From: Phorcus lineatus | Taxonomy: Eukaryota; Mollusca; Gastropoda; Trochida; Trochidae | NCBI GenBank assembly: GCA_921293015.1 | Contig: OV121083.1 | Span: 34,588,908-34,652,907, forward strand | Reading direction: 5' to 3' | Length of the DNA: 64,000 bases | Shown here: piece after piece, positions 11,746 through 24,909 of the stretch | Numbering within the stretch: position 1 is the first letter of the stretch | Layout: each line of letters opens with the position of its first letter | Made by a program: the position numbers and the translations under genes | The notes under the pieces: model-generated | The model's input: the letters and a program-made list of their open reading frames with translations, nothing else | What the model was told of the DNA's origin: nothing | The model's database searches: none

Positions 11746-14700
11746 ATGACATCACCAAAACCGGCATTTTGGAAGTATGGGCTTTTTTTTTGACTTTCTT
11801 AGTTATACATGATTTCTTAAAATTTCTATTAGCTATCTGTATGGATATGAATTTCTCTCAGATGTTGTCTATAAAAACTCTAATCTTTAAGATTTTTGCC
11901 TCATGTATACACTCTGTGATTATATCTATTAATTAGCAATAATACATGCATTCCAGGACGAAGCCCTGAGATCCTAAAGGTATAAAAAAATAACCTATAA
12001 ACTTTTAATTTGTACAACAGAACCATATAACTTTTCCACTGCTTACTTATTTTATCATCCTATTATTTTTTTAATCAATATGTCTTTTGATAGCTCTAAG
12101 TCAAGTACAAATAGATGAATCATAGTGAACACTTTTTAATAAAAATAGCATTAACCATCTAAAATATTGATCTCCAATCTATTCACCAAAAGATTTTCTG
12201 TCGATGAAAAATTTGAATTAACTTTAAACACTGATTTACTGACAATCCTTTGTCGAATGATAAAAAGTAATTTCAAGAAAAATTCCATTTTCTCTTCAAG
12301 ACTAATCTGTTTTCAAATCAGCACAGTTAATACGACCTAGTCAATACCTTCTGACCTTGACCTCTTTGAAGAAAGGTCATCAGTTGAAAAGGATTATTGA
12401 TGAGCGATAGAGTACCCCCGAATTACCTTATAGTGGTAGTGACTTTGATGATATACTGAGCTTCCTCTGATGGAGACAGGGTAACAGGGTTTATTACAGG
12501 TTCTCGCAAATCTCAATGCACTCTGTGCATGTTGTCCACTAACACTAGTCATTAATGGACGATAATATGCAGCTTTATATTTGGCCATCATATGAGTTAC
12601 TTTCCAAATTATCCTCTTCTACCTTTTCATAGCTAAAGTCATCAGCTTGTTATTTTTGAATGAAGAGTTAAGGGCATATGAAATACCCTTGCTTCACACC
12701 TTTAGTGTTTAAAGAAAATTGATAGCTATAACTTTGCTATATATATTATGGTTGATTAAGATTTTATTCACATTTTTTTCTTGTTTGCTGGAAAATTTTG
12801 TCATCAAATTTGTAATCATTCCATACCCATAACGTTATTTTTGGTTTGACAGTAATGATATTATGATAAGATAGTGACATTTTAAAAAAGCCAGTGACTT
12901 TTGAAATATATAAGCTGACAAGTACTTTTATCAATGTGCTGGCAGACTTAGTAATCCATAGCTATAAATCATCCTTTCACCTTCTGACTCATAACAAAAG
13001 ACATTTCAGTGTTGATTTCACTTACATAGCAACTGAGTCTATGTCAATTTCATGTAGATATCATTGTCATGCTTATCACAATGTGATCCACAATTCACCA
13101 AACAAGCGACAATAAATGAATACTTTCATACACAAAAAAGGGATTACAGAACTTCAGTCTCTAGCTACACACACATTTGCTTCTAGAGAAACACCCAATC
13201 TCAATTTCACCAGGCACATCATCAATTTCAATAGATAGCTTGTACATTTCTTACATGGGCTGTTAATCACCACAAACCATGTCACAGAAGGTCTATAGAG
13301 AGGAAATTAATAAAGAGTCAGCTTTGAAGCTTTGAAGCTGAAACACAAGCCAGCATTTAGATCAGACCAAATTCACCTGATCAGAACATCAAGTTAAAGA
13401 TCATTCTCTCCAAGACTCAATTTCAAGAGACTTATATATATCTGATCCTGGATGTTTCCAGCATACCAGTTGACTTGGGATTTGTCCTTGCTCACCTTGG
13501 GACAAAAGAGGGAATTTGTCAAGCTTGTACTTGTCGTTTTAACTGAGGAAAGATCTGCTTCAGTGGCTAGTGTAATATGACAGGTTTACACTTTAAGATC
13601 AAAATACAGTGACATAGTTGGGCTTTTCCTCCCAACTCCCATTTCTGTAACAGAGCCGTTTCAAACGGAGGAAAACACTGATAAGAATCACCCATGTAGG
13701 TAAAACATTTGCATATAAAGAGGGTAAGCTGTCACTAAGGCTGCTACAAGCCCACCAAGTCAGGCTAAATTATCCTAGGAATAACATGTTCAGGGTCATT
13801 TTCTGGAATTTTCCTCATAACAAAATGAAAATAGCCATACAGTGAATCGTTTAAAGGTAACAAATTGCTTGAGGAGGTGACCAATGTAGTGGTAACATGG
13901 TAACTGATAACAACCCCCACAATGTTTTCAGTAGGGTGGTAATCCTAAATATTTAAGTTGCATTTGGAATAGGATCTACTCACACTATTTAAAATTTTAT
14001 GCTCTCAGTCGATCCTTTCAAAAGTTCTTCTGTTTTGAATTAAATCCTTCTTAACACCTTATGGTGACAATTCCAAATTGATCAGAATTTCAGTTGAAAC
14101 CCTAAAACTCACTATATACATAAAAAGAAACAGCTAAAACTGCCACCTTGCAGAATCCCTATTAAATTGGCACAGTGAGTATGATAAATGATACGACAAA
14201 AGATACCATATATTTTCACCGTCCAAATCTTAAGAAACCTAGATAAAATTTCATCTCACTGAGTCACAAAATAATAAATTCTACACATAGTTATCTACAT
14301 CAATTGGTCACTAAAATTTTAACAACAGGAGGTATCAAAGAACCATTACGTGCCTGTCAACTTTCTTTATGCTAACAGAAATATGTGAAGATGACTATCT
14401 AGCGAAAGAGATCATATATCTGTCGAGGAAAGTCTGTTCATGTAACTTCACTTCATAGACATGTCCACACTTCCAAAAACGAATTTCTCTTTGCAGGATG
14501 GGTAAGTTCCAACGTAAAATGAATGTGTCAAAAATATGTGATAAAGCAGCCCCACATTTAGATGGATTATTATCGAGGTACTTTCAGTAAGCTAATCCGG
14601 GTAGTCTGAAGGTTGATGCTATCGTCCTGATGACTACTGGGCTATCAGTTTTCATTTGCCTGTCACCAGGAGGTGGTCTAGCTATTGTACTTAGATAACG

Positions 14701-15726
14701 GTACCTCTTGATTTCAAGATTATCTACGGTAAACTGTACTGATGTATGTAGATAGTTTCGCTACATGCTTACATTCTTAAAGACTGTTTTACAAAACTGA
14801 CTCAGTTTAGAGAATAGCATAGCTTAAACATCTTTGAAATTCAGTATTATTCAATTGCTTAGTCACTTATGTTCTTATATATATGTCACTGTTTAATATA
14901 CTGATTCATTGTTAAAAAAAGAGCTTTATCAGCGCTAAAATAGAATTATTTACATCTACAATGAGCTATTCTGAAAAGGTTTTACTAACTGGTTTAAGTT
15001 TTAGGAGTCATAATTTGCTGACTAAGATATACTGTTTCAAAAGACAATTTTTTAAAATGTCAAATGAAGGTTTCCATTTGACCATTTTCTTTAGGCAATT
15101 ACATAATCATTTGTTATCTGCAACAATAGATCAATATCAATATGATCAATAAAAGTTTATAATATCATCTAACCATTGATAAATATGAATTATGTCTTAC
15201 ATGAGATAGCTTATCAATCATTTTTTATTGGAGAGAAATAAAAGTAATTGAGAAATCATTTTTTGTGAATATTTTGATTTAAAAGATTTCACTTATTTTT
15301 ATGAATGCAATGTGGTTTATTTTCTCTGTAGTCTTTTTCTTTCAAACACATATTTTATATCAAAATTGGATTTTATGATATTGTATAAATCAGAAGAGAT
15401 AGTAAGTTTTGAAAATACTTTTTCTGAAAGTCATAAATAGAAGTGCAAAGAAACATATCTATAAGCATCTAATGGAGTCTTTCCTGAATCAGAGCAGTAT
15501 AAAGAAACATAAAGAATTATTTCTATAACATATAATCAAAAACATGACAGGCCTTACAGGACATCAGATCAAAACAGATTCACAACCTTGAGAAATAACG
15601 GAATTACAAATCCTAGATTCCCACAAATAAACCAGTTATTCAACTCTGTCCATATGTATCAATAACTGCATTTTTTACAATTGATTTAATAACTTTGTAC
15701 ACTTAGTTACAAAAAATAATCTCAAC
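11746..15726. other. Noncoding stretch without supported genes
   Basis: AT-rich, with slightly more balanced patches at 12400-12600, 13130-13900 and 14480-14720. No open frame has a recognisable domain. A splice-like TTTGCAG-GATGG-GTAAGT at 14491-14507 would imply a 5-base exon and is not credible. Confidence 0.5.
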
Positions 15727-15741
15727 TGGTCATTTTGACCT
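15727..15741. promoter_or_regulatory. Nuclear-receptor-like palindrome (IR3)
   Basis: TGGTCA-TTT-TGACCT is one base from the estrogen-receptor-type consensus AGGTCA-NNN-TGACCT. It is seen directly; any function is inference, because no nearby promoter or gene could be identified. Confidence 0.25.
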
Positions 15742-18668
15742 TCGAACTTGCACACTGTATGGTTTCAATAGCTGGACTCGGTGAACTCTGGATAATACTC
15801 CCATACATGCATTCTTAAGGAAAAAAGCATCTGAAATTTGTATCTACTAAATCTACATAGCACTATAGCCAGAGGTTGAACATAACGTGTACACAAGCCA
15901 TAAAGCACTTTATTCGACTGTTATGGCACAAAGGGGATTTGGGAATTGTCTCGAAACCAACTGACCATGAAGGTTAGATTCCAGTGACACTGGTGGGAAG
16001 GACACTTTCATTTGTGATTTCTAAACAAATTTAGCCAGAGAAAAGTTTGAAAGTCTTACATATGGCAATTAACATATCATGTTTTGTAATGTAATTCACA
16101 CTGGCACAAAATCGTGTTTAAATGTCAAGAAAGGTTTCAATTGAGTAATAAGGGTATTCGATTTCATGTGTATACTTTGAAATGCTTTCAAGCGAAGTAA
16201 AACAAATAACGGCATATATTGAATGAAAAGAGAAGGACTCAATACCTTCCCCTGTAGCAGCCAGATGTCGGGTATATCTGAAGATTAGAGCTTTCACATG
16301 AAGACTTATCATGCAACCACACTGTTACTTGGGTTAACAAGTTCATAACACTTTTCAAAGTTACTTTCCTGCACTAATTATGATCCTTTGGGAGTGAAAA
16401 TATCCCATAAAGGCAAGTACATGATGCCTTCCCTTGGACTGTGACATTCGGTAGCAATGTGATTTATGTGGAAATTACTATAGCGGATCATCACAATCAA
16501 GTTAAAATCATTTGTAATAGAATATGACATGTTTTTCATCATCCAGTCAGAAAACTAAAATACATTAAAAATAAGAATCATTTGAAGATAAGAGTAAACG
16601 AAAAATGTTTACAATTGTTTCATATAAAGTTTCAATGCATGATAAATAGCAGTTACCAAAGAGATCAAAATCAGTAGAAAATGTTATTTACATAACTTAT
16701 CTTGCAAACTAATATACTAGGTTAGTCTCTTCCTTTGCGTAGTTTGAGGATAAAATTTCAAACTTCAGGACTGAACTCAATAGAAACAAGATCTACATTG
16801 ATTGATAACTATCTTGATAAAAACTTGTATTTTTTCCTCATCAAGATATCTTGAAGATTGTCTTGCTTAAACATGCAACCTGTCCATAAAAAAAATCCAT
16901 GTACAGAAACTTAGACAGTGTAAGTAATAAGGAGAGCTATCTTTGAAAAGAAACACTTCAGGCTTGAATTCATACTGGGTTGAAATACATGTTTCGATAG
17001 ACTCTCTGCTGGTGACTACAGATAAACGTCACATACACATATCTTAATTGTTGTTATAAATATAGAGTTTGATGATTATCATTTCCATAAAGAAGAATCT
17101 AAGGTTAATAATAATAAAGCAATAAATATGAGAAAGTAATTTACAAAGAATTTATGAATTACTACAATTTAATGGCTGATTGTGATTAAATAAAAAAAAA
17201 ATACTACTTATGTCAACATTTCTGATATTAATGTGTTAACTAATTAATGTGATTGCAACAAGATGACATATACAAGTGTTGGAAATTATGTTAAATACTC
17301 TTTCGACATGAGGTGACATAATGACATGACACTGGTACCAGATAGCATGACACAATAGCATTTTTGTTGAAATGACATCATGACATGCTGTAGAAGTGAA
17401 ATTAACGCCATCATAAGGAAATGAAATTGTTGCAAAAAGATAACTTATCATACCATTCCCTCAAGATTTCATGATTTCTTTAAAAAAATAATAATGTGCT
17501 CTAGTTTCTGCCTTTAAAAAAAAGTTCACATCATTTATTGCAATGGTATAGATTTTTGTTCCCATTCAAAAAAATAAAAAATAGTTGAGTCAAAATTTCC
17601 TTAGCAAATCTTTTCTCTTTATTAGCATACCTTCCTTATGTAAAATCTATTGTGATATGAAAGCAAACCAGATAGGTATTTTGCCAATTATCAATTTGGG
17701 ACAGGAAAAGTTTGCAAAACCCATGAAAATGTAGCTATCTTCCTTTTGAAAATCATTATGAAGAGTGTCATAATCCAAAAATTTATGAGAAGTGTTTTTG
17801 ACGCTTATCTATGTGTAAACTTCGGGTTAGGCCTTGGTAAACTTCCTTTTACTTTTAAAAATTGCAAAGTCATATTTTGAAATATATTTCTCTTTAAACA
17901 ATAGCGTATTGAAAACAAGTCTTCAAATATACATTTTCATTCAATTTTTCATATTTATTATAAAAAACATTAATGTAGTGGAATTAATTTACCCAAATTT
18001 TTAATTAAAACTTCATTTATGGTTATAACATACTTTATTGCATAAAACATATTTGTTCCTGTTTTGATAAAAACTGTGTTTCACATTAGTAAATACTAAG
18101 TAAGATGCAAATATGATTTTTTAAAATAAATTCAATATATACATTATTGAAACTTGATAAGATCCTGTTCACTTTAAAAACTGAATCAAATGTTTTTCAA
18201 TTACAATTTCACTATAGATTTCCCCCTCCCCTTAACCCTTACACCTTTCCCGGACATATCTTTGCAAGTATCCCGGACGAGATCCTCAAATACCCAAAAT
18301 CTTTCCTTACAGTATACCACAAGCGTTACGCATGTTAACACACCCCGAGACAATACTATCAAATGCAGCCCTACTTGTCCAAGGGCAGATCACTTAGGAC
18401 AGATGGGGTATATTTTCCTCCTTCCTTAATTTCATTCATGGAGGTCGCTTATTCAGGAAGTTTGATAATTCCGGCGTCCTTTTAGAAATATCCTAATCTT
18501 CCTTATAAGATATGTATAATTCCCACGCACATGCATACACATGCTTTATATAAATTATTAAGTTAGCTATGTTAAAAGTTAAAACAGCATCACAACACAT
18601 GAAGCAGTCCTTCCAAATATGAACATCATAAATGATATTTTTAAATGCAATTAACCTATTAAGAACCT
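15742..18668. other. AT-rich noncoding stretch
   Basis: No supported gene. A pyrimidine-rich patch lies at 18210-18440. Two overlapping frames there (18147-18338 and 18190-18429) look like composition effects rather than proteins. Confidence 0.5.
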
Positions 18669-18713
18669 GGGCCCATATGTTCGAAGCTCTCTTAGCAATA
18701 AGATAGTCTTAAG
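18669..18713 (+). mobile_element. Foldback element family A, copy 2 (one arm)
   Basis: GGGCCCATATGTTCGAAGCT begins a 45-bp match to the left arm at 5343-5387, ending TAGTCTTAAG. The expected inverted arm downstream is not recognisable, so this is either a half element or one whose second arm has been replaced. Confidence 0.7.
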
Positions 18714-18899
18714 TAATGTACATTAACAGTGGCTTAGCAGCTTACTCTGTTCAGTAAATATTTCGATTTCAACATTAGTATGGATTGGGCTTTTTGCATT
18801 GAAGTTGTACGCGACACAGAAAACTGTGTGTTTAATCAAGATTCCACAATGGTAAGGTTTAAGTGATAAAATCTTACTCCATAAAAAAAGTTACACTAG

Positions 18900-19600
18900 A
18901 CCCAAACAGTCTAATTTATGTGTTCATTATAGGAGTAAGGGCTTTAGCAGTTTACCTTATCTACAACTTCACTAAAATAATAACTTGTATATGACTTAAA
19001 CATTCTTATTAGTCCATTTAAGAAAATCGTCTTTGATTGTCAGGAATCAACTATGGTCAAGACTTTTTTTATGTAGATATACTCCACAAAAAGTTTAACT
19101 ATCCACTAACTCATGTGTCAATTATAGATGGATGTCATTGACTTAAAGCGTCAATAGCCGATCTACTTGATGTACTTGACCAATAAATATAACCTGTATA
19201 TTACGTTAATCATCTAATGTGTCCTCTAAAGGGGGATGCATATTATTAAGCTTTACACCTCTCCACATTTTAACCAAAAAGGACTTGCATAAGACTTAAA
19301 TCATAAAATATGGCCTCTATAGGAGCATATGCTTTACAATAAACTGTCAGTATAAGTTTTCGACTTAGTATTCTTGTGTTCACTATAAATGAATCTTTAT
19401 GAGTCTAAAGCGTTCTTAGTAGATGTGGTATATGCTGAGGAGTTCACTTAAACTACTCTGAAATCAAAAAGATAATTGTGTAATAAATTATATATATCCG
19501 CTACAGAAGGATACCTGTGACTACAGCAGTCAGTTCACCTGATCTAGATTTACTCTATAAAGACAAGTTGAACATGACTTACGGTGTTGAACTTTACCCT
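18900..19600. repeat. Ancient degenerate tandem array (~120-bp unit?)
   Basis: Phrases recur in the same order several times: GTGT-C-TATAG, then ATG-TTT-AGCAGTTTAC, then ATCTAC-TTTACT, then GACTTGTATATGACTTAAA. Units are too diverged to fix a period by eye. No coding potential. Confidence 0.35.
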
Positions 19601-20004
19601 GAAGCCCCAAAGGTGGTTGATTAGAGTTTTATTGCTGACTATCAACATTGAGAAGGGATATAGGCCCTAACTCCTCTTACTTTATGAGTGCATTAAATTT
19701 CTTTACCTCATTTGTAATGAATGTTAATTGGATCAATGTGATAGTTAGAGATTATCTACGCCTAAAAATGATAATTTTGTTTACTTGAATTTACCACATT
19801 TATTTGTTAAAGGAACCCAGATAGTATATGAAATAGTTTTTGACAAATATAACAGACACTGTTTTCATTTAGTGTATTTTGAAAATATATAGCATTAAAG
19901 ATTATTTGGAATTATTTAAAGAATTTGTGAAATTGTAAAGTTGAAACTTGTTATCGTTTTGACATTAAAAGTTGAAAGTGGATATACCTTGAAAGTATCG
20001 ACAT

Positions 20005-20340
20005 GAAAATGACGTTACCACCAATTTTAGTGACATTCAAATGCACATTACAACCAAAATTCAATAACATTGAAGTAACATAACACCTTTCTCTCTGAAA
20101 CATTGAAAAAAACTGACATAGCATCTTAACCTCGGCGACATTGAAATTGACATTACACCTTACTCACTGTGACATTGAAACTGACATTACACCTTACTCT
20201 CGGCGACATTGAAATTGACATTGCAACCAATTTTTAGCGACGCTGAAATTGACATTACATTAATTGAAATTGAAATTGACATTACATCTTAAACTCAGTG
20301 ACATTGAAATTGACATAGCATCTTAAACTTAAAGACCTCA
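20005..20340. repeat. 34-bp minisatellite
   Basis: Units of the form CGACATTGAAATTGACATTA plus CACCTTACTCT start at 20137, 20171, 20205 and 20239, an exact 34-bp step. More diverged copies extend left to about 20005 and right to 20340 with indels. Confidence 0.85.
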
Positions 20341-20859
20341 ACTTGAAAAGAAGAGGAAATCAAGGTTATTCAAGCAGCCTATTAACCTTTGAAACATACA
20401 TGTATAATCCATCAAAACACCTGCTTCCATTTAACTTCCTTGAAATTCAGACCTAATCAAAGAAATTGAATGACTAACAGCTGGGGAAATATACGAGTTG
20501 GCTTTCAGCAGTTTGAAACAGATCATACCATCATTTACATGATTGGTGACTGTATCTCATTTAACATATCCTCTTGACCCAGTTTTAAGATCGAGGGGGG
20601 GAGGGATCAGAGATTCGGAGGGGGATATCGAGGAAGATGACATAACTTCTATCATGTCTGAATTCTCACGGAAACCAACAATCAAAGCCAGATCCTATGG
20701 CTCATGCAAGCCCCGCCTATGAGAAACATCAAATCCATATGTATGTTTAAAGCAACCTTTGATACTAATATGAAACATGTGTAAATCATTACAATACACG
20801 TGTTTCCAAACACGACCACAGAAAATCAAAACTAATAGGAAACGTAAACTTGACCTTTG

Positions 20860-21065
20860 AATGACAGAGTGACAAATCGTGAAAGACTAAATGAAAAAAA
20901 GTGAAAGTATAAATGAAAAGGCAAATGAATCAAATAGTGATTCATAAAGGAGTTAAAAGAGTGAAATAATAAAAGAGTTAATGAGAAAGATTGAAGGAGT
21001 GAAAGAGTTAAGAGTGAAAGAATGAAAGTGTGAAAGAGAGTGAAATGTGATCAAAGATTGATGAA
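20860..21065. repeat. Purine-rich GTGAAAG/GAGTTAA low-complexity tract
   Basis: Irregular repetition of GAGTGAAA, GTGAAAG and AGAGTTAA. One strand is almost all purine plus T. It is simple sequence rather than a fixed-period array. Confidence 0.6.
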
Positions 21066-22934
21066 ATTTCCTAAAGGTGAAAAAGTAAAATAATGAACAA
21101 ACAGATAGATATAATGAATTTAACACTCATAGACTAAAAGAAGCTACCCATATTTTTCCTCCTGTAGGCAAAACTTCATTTGCGAGGTTTCACTGCAAAT
21201 GCTTTTAAAAAATATGCCTTGTGATAATCACAGTTTCCTTTAAATGATCATTCAAGAGTGAAAGTGAAGGAAATGTAAGTGAATGAACCAGGAAGACCTT
21301 AAGCCAAAAGATCAACATGATTTTACTGACAGTTGACGAGTGTCACTCAAAACACTTACACCTGGCAAATCTGAATTCAGCTATGTTTCGACTACTTTTA
21401 AAACAAAGATGAATCAGCAAAAATAAAAATGACCTGATGGCTGGAATAAGAATTATTTCAAAATACACACATTTATGGCGGTGTCTTTTTTCATAGTGTT
21501 CACATCTTATTAACAAGATTAATTTCTTATTTTGATGTTGATTTTGAATCATTTATAAACGTGTTACATGATTTTTCAACTATAAGTTGAGATTTTTGTG
21601 TTTGCAATTTAAGAATGAATATTTTGCATTGACCTCAGTCAGACATCCAATCACCACTTAAGCAGTGTTTTGAAAAATGAATAAATATTTGAGATTTCCT
21701 CTGTATGACACATGTTGTGACAAGACACATTCCATCACAACTAGGAAGGACAGAGCTCTAAGCCAATTTTCCTGGCTTGTACTGTGCTATAAATCAAAAG
21801 TAATCTGTTTCACCTTCACTCACATATCTGCAATGAACGATAGGTCAGCACCGAAATGAAGACCAGTCTATTCACGATATGTCAATATCCTCCGGCCTAA
21901 TTCCTCTTTAGTCAAGGTGTGACCCCATGTGAACATAGAAAAATAATAGACCGGCCTCCTTCATCAGATGGCTAGGTTGGCTGCTCAGTGGACACTGGTC
22001 AAGAAATTAATCCCAAGTGTGCAATAGCCATCACTGGTCAGGGGAAGGTGTGATTTGATTTTGGGGGTGTCCGATTGCAAGGCCAGTGGTCAGCAAGGCC
22101 GATGCTTATCTCTCAATTAAGTGGAAAGGAGGGAGCATGAGAACTAGGTTTCTTATCATAATTCATTATGCAACATCTTAGTTTTCTGTTTAGCTTATAA
22201 CTTACATAAATATATGTTGATGATGATTAATTTTGTTTGTAAATAAATATACCAGATGTTCTCTCTTCTAAAAGATTAACTGATAAGTTTTTAATGAATT
22301 TTAAGGGTAACCTGTGAGGTTATAGAGTTGAAATGAATCAAATCTCTTAGAAATGTACATATGGTAATGATGATGTACATGTACATATACTAATGTAAAT
22401 TTCCAAAAAATCATACTTTTTATGGACCAAGATTAGCCTGCAGCCAAAGAAATGAAAGTCAAATAAGGTGTATGATTGAAAAAGATAACTAAAAAGTAGT
22501 CAAACATGGGGAAATACAGGCATTTATGTTACGCAGAATTTCTTTCCTCATAAAATTTATGTTAAAATATTTCGTGAAAAAAGACCTATAACTATATCAC
22601 AAACAGATGTTTAAAAAAAAATTTGTTGAGAATTTTGAAAACTTCTTTCAAATTTGATGATCACTTGTAAGACCTCCCATATGCAATTAAGGAGACCCCA
22701 TTTTATAGTTAATTCCCAGCATAAACACATTCCAAAAACTTATTATCAACACGAAACAAGATTCTTACTCCATTATCATATTTCCCAAAGGAGATGCATT
22801 GGAGTGGATTAAATGAAATTTCTCAGAAAGCTAGCTTGACCAAGTATATAATGAATTTCACACCAGATTCAAGGTTGATTGTTATCTCTTTCCCTATTAA
22901 AGATCCCCCTGGTATGGGGTCTGGTCATCTACAC
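21066..22934. other. Noncoding stretch with a GC-richer island
   Basis: Mostly AT-rich. Positions 21840-22140 have near-balanced composition with repeated CTGGTCA and its complement, and could be a regulatory segment. I cannot identify an exon there. Confidence 0.4.
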
Positions 22935-22957
22935 TGACCCCTGTCCAATGCTGGTCA
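22935..22957. promoter_or_regulatory. TGACC-N13-GGTCA motif, copy 1
   Basis: TGACC, then CCTGTCCAATGCT, then GGTCA. The 13-base centre is shared with copies at 24563 and 24887, so this is a dispersed 23-bp motif and not merely two half sites. Confidence 0.4.
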
Positions 22958-23439
22958 ACTCATCTCCCGTCCCTCCCAAGACCTCCCACCCTATGCACTG
23001 GCCTGGTCACTCAATTCTTGCATCTGAAACCACGTCTAGTTCAATATAATTTATGGGCATTTCTTAGATAAAAATTGTCCATAAACAAGACTGTAACTGC
23101 ACTAAATTCAACTAAAATAGAATAAGAAATTTTGTTCATTTAAAAAAAGAAAAAATATAACATTTTGAATTTTAGTCTGAGAACAATGTTCAAAGATTTC
23201 ATATGTCTTCCAAGAAATAGAATTCTGCATAATCTTCAACATTAAATTATCAGAATTACAATATGTAATGGCTCGTATCCATAATATAATTTATTGATAG
23301 TAATGCATGAAACATATCTATATCAGATGAACCTATCGTAGTCGATTTTGGAAGATCACTATAAAATTGGTAATCACTGTCAATGTCATAGACTTCAGTA
23401 TATGAGAACTCAACAACGAATTTCCCGCCTCGATTAAAT

Positions 23440-24130
23440 TTGAAAATCCAGTGGCCCTCAGGTCACCTCCGTTATCACCCCCTGACCCTCCCACTGTGGT
23501 TTAATTACAGTGTCGTCTATTTCACTCCATTTCATTCAAACCTTGTCTATAGCCAGAGCCAGGGTATCAGGCACACTGCCCCTAACCTATCAATTATCAG
23601 CCTAATTGATACTCATTGCAATCAAACCCTTCACGTGTCCATCACAGTTCAAATCCCTACTTCATATGAATCAGACACCACCCTAGCTCCTGGGAATCAA
23701 TGTGGTCAAATTTTAGGGGCCATAGACACCCCACCCTAACTTTTTCCCACCTTCCTTCCTGTCCCTCCACCCATCACCCCCAGGGCTAAAGAAGGTGTCT
23801 CGGACCCTCACTCCTAACCACAATACCCACAATATTGACCCCCTTCCACACCCACCCTAAGGGAAATTTGACCACTACACCCCTTCTGTCCAAAAACCAA
23901 CACTTCTCCCATTGACCACATTTCGATCCCTACTCCCCAGGAGTGAAAATGTGGTCCTATTACTTCGGATAGAATCTCCTTCTTTAAAATACCTGCTCCC
24001 CCTCTTCCTGCCCCCAATTAAAAGAACCACACAAGCACTTTCACCCCCCCCCCCCCCCCCCCCATCCTCCCTCCCCCTCTCTTATGCCCCTTGCCCTCAA
24101 GAAAGTTCCTATCCTTAGAGGGTCTATCAT
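23440..24130. repeat. Pyrimidine-rich tract with C20 run
   Basis: The plus strand is dominated by C and T, with a 20-C homopolymer at 24044-24063. Several overlapping open frames here (99, 67 and 68 codons) are Pro/Ser-rich composition effects. Such tracts can form triplex or i-motif structures and are prone to sequencing-length error. Confidence 0.75.
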
Positions 24131-24562
24131 TAGGGGAGTATTTCAAATTTGAGCTGATAAAAGTTTTGTCGATTGACCATTTATCAAACCTCAATCATCT
24201 ACCACCATTAAAGCAATTTCTTGCAGACCATCGTCAAAGAAAACAGTGGTTTCTATTTCTACAATGTCAAAGATTACAAGCCAAATAGTTCTTGAAGATA
24301 ATCTAGTTGATACTTTCACTCTAAAAAAATATTTCAAATTTTATTTTCTTAAATATTATTCTTTATCTGTTGTAGAATCAGACACTTCATCTACAGAGAA
24401 AAATATTAAACTTGAAAGCTAAATATATCTGATTCTGAAGTCAGAAAGACAAGTAACAAAAGGGTACCATTCCTAACATTCTGATCATCAAAAACTTTTT
24501 CAGCCATAGATCTGCCACATATTTTCTCCTTTCAAACCTCAATCCATCAATATACAATTATG

Positions 24563-24585
24563 TGACCGCTGTCTATCTGCGGTCA
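24563..24585. promoter_or_regulatory. TGACC-N13-GGTCA motif, copy 2
   Basis: TGACC, then GCTGTCTATCTGC, then GGTCA; same length and related centre as copies 1 and 3. Confidence 0.4.
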
Positions 24586-24886
24586 GTATTGACACCTCAG
24601 TCTATCCATAACAAAAATCTCCTTCATTTTTGCCTCTGAGGTCAATTCAAGTCTACCCCCCCAATGTTCATTCACCCACTTCTCATTCATTCAAATCCCC
24701 TCGTTCAATTCCCAAAGTTCAAATCTCCCCTTATGTTGTGTATTCATCCATTTCTCGCTCACTCATTCAAATCCCCCTTATTTCGTTGGACCATTTCCTC
24801 AAGGCCCTTTCATACAAATTCAAATATTTTGAAATTGTCCTGAAAAGAAATTCCTAAAGTGAACGTATCAATGATGTCAACTATGG

Positions 24887-24909
24887 TGACCCCTGTCCAC
24901 TTGTGGTCA
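24887..24909. promoter_or_regulatory. TGACC-N13-GGTCA motif, copy 3
   Basis: TGACC, then CCTGTCCACTTGT, then GGTCA. A longer relative at 26015-26042 has 18 bases between the two half sites. Confidence 0.4.

Noticed and set aside
14491..14507. Adjacent splice-like signals TTTGCAG-GATGG-GTAAGT
   Set aside because: Would define a 5-base exon in an area without other coding evidence.
23440..24288. Pro/Ser-rich frames of 65-99 codons in the pyrimidine tract
   Set aside because: Explained by C/T-rich composition; overlapping frames on both strands, no domain.
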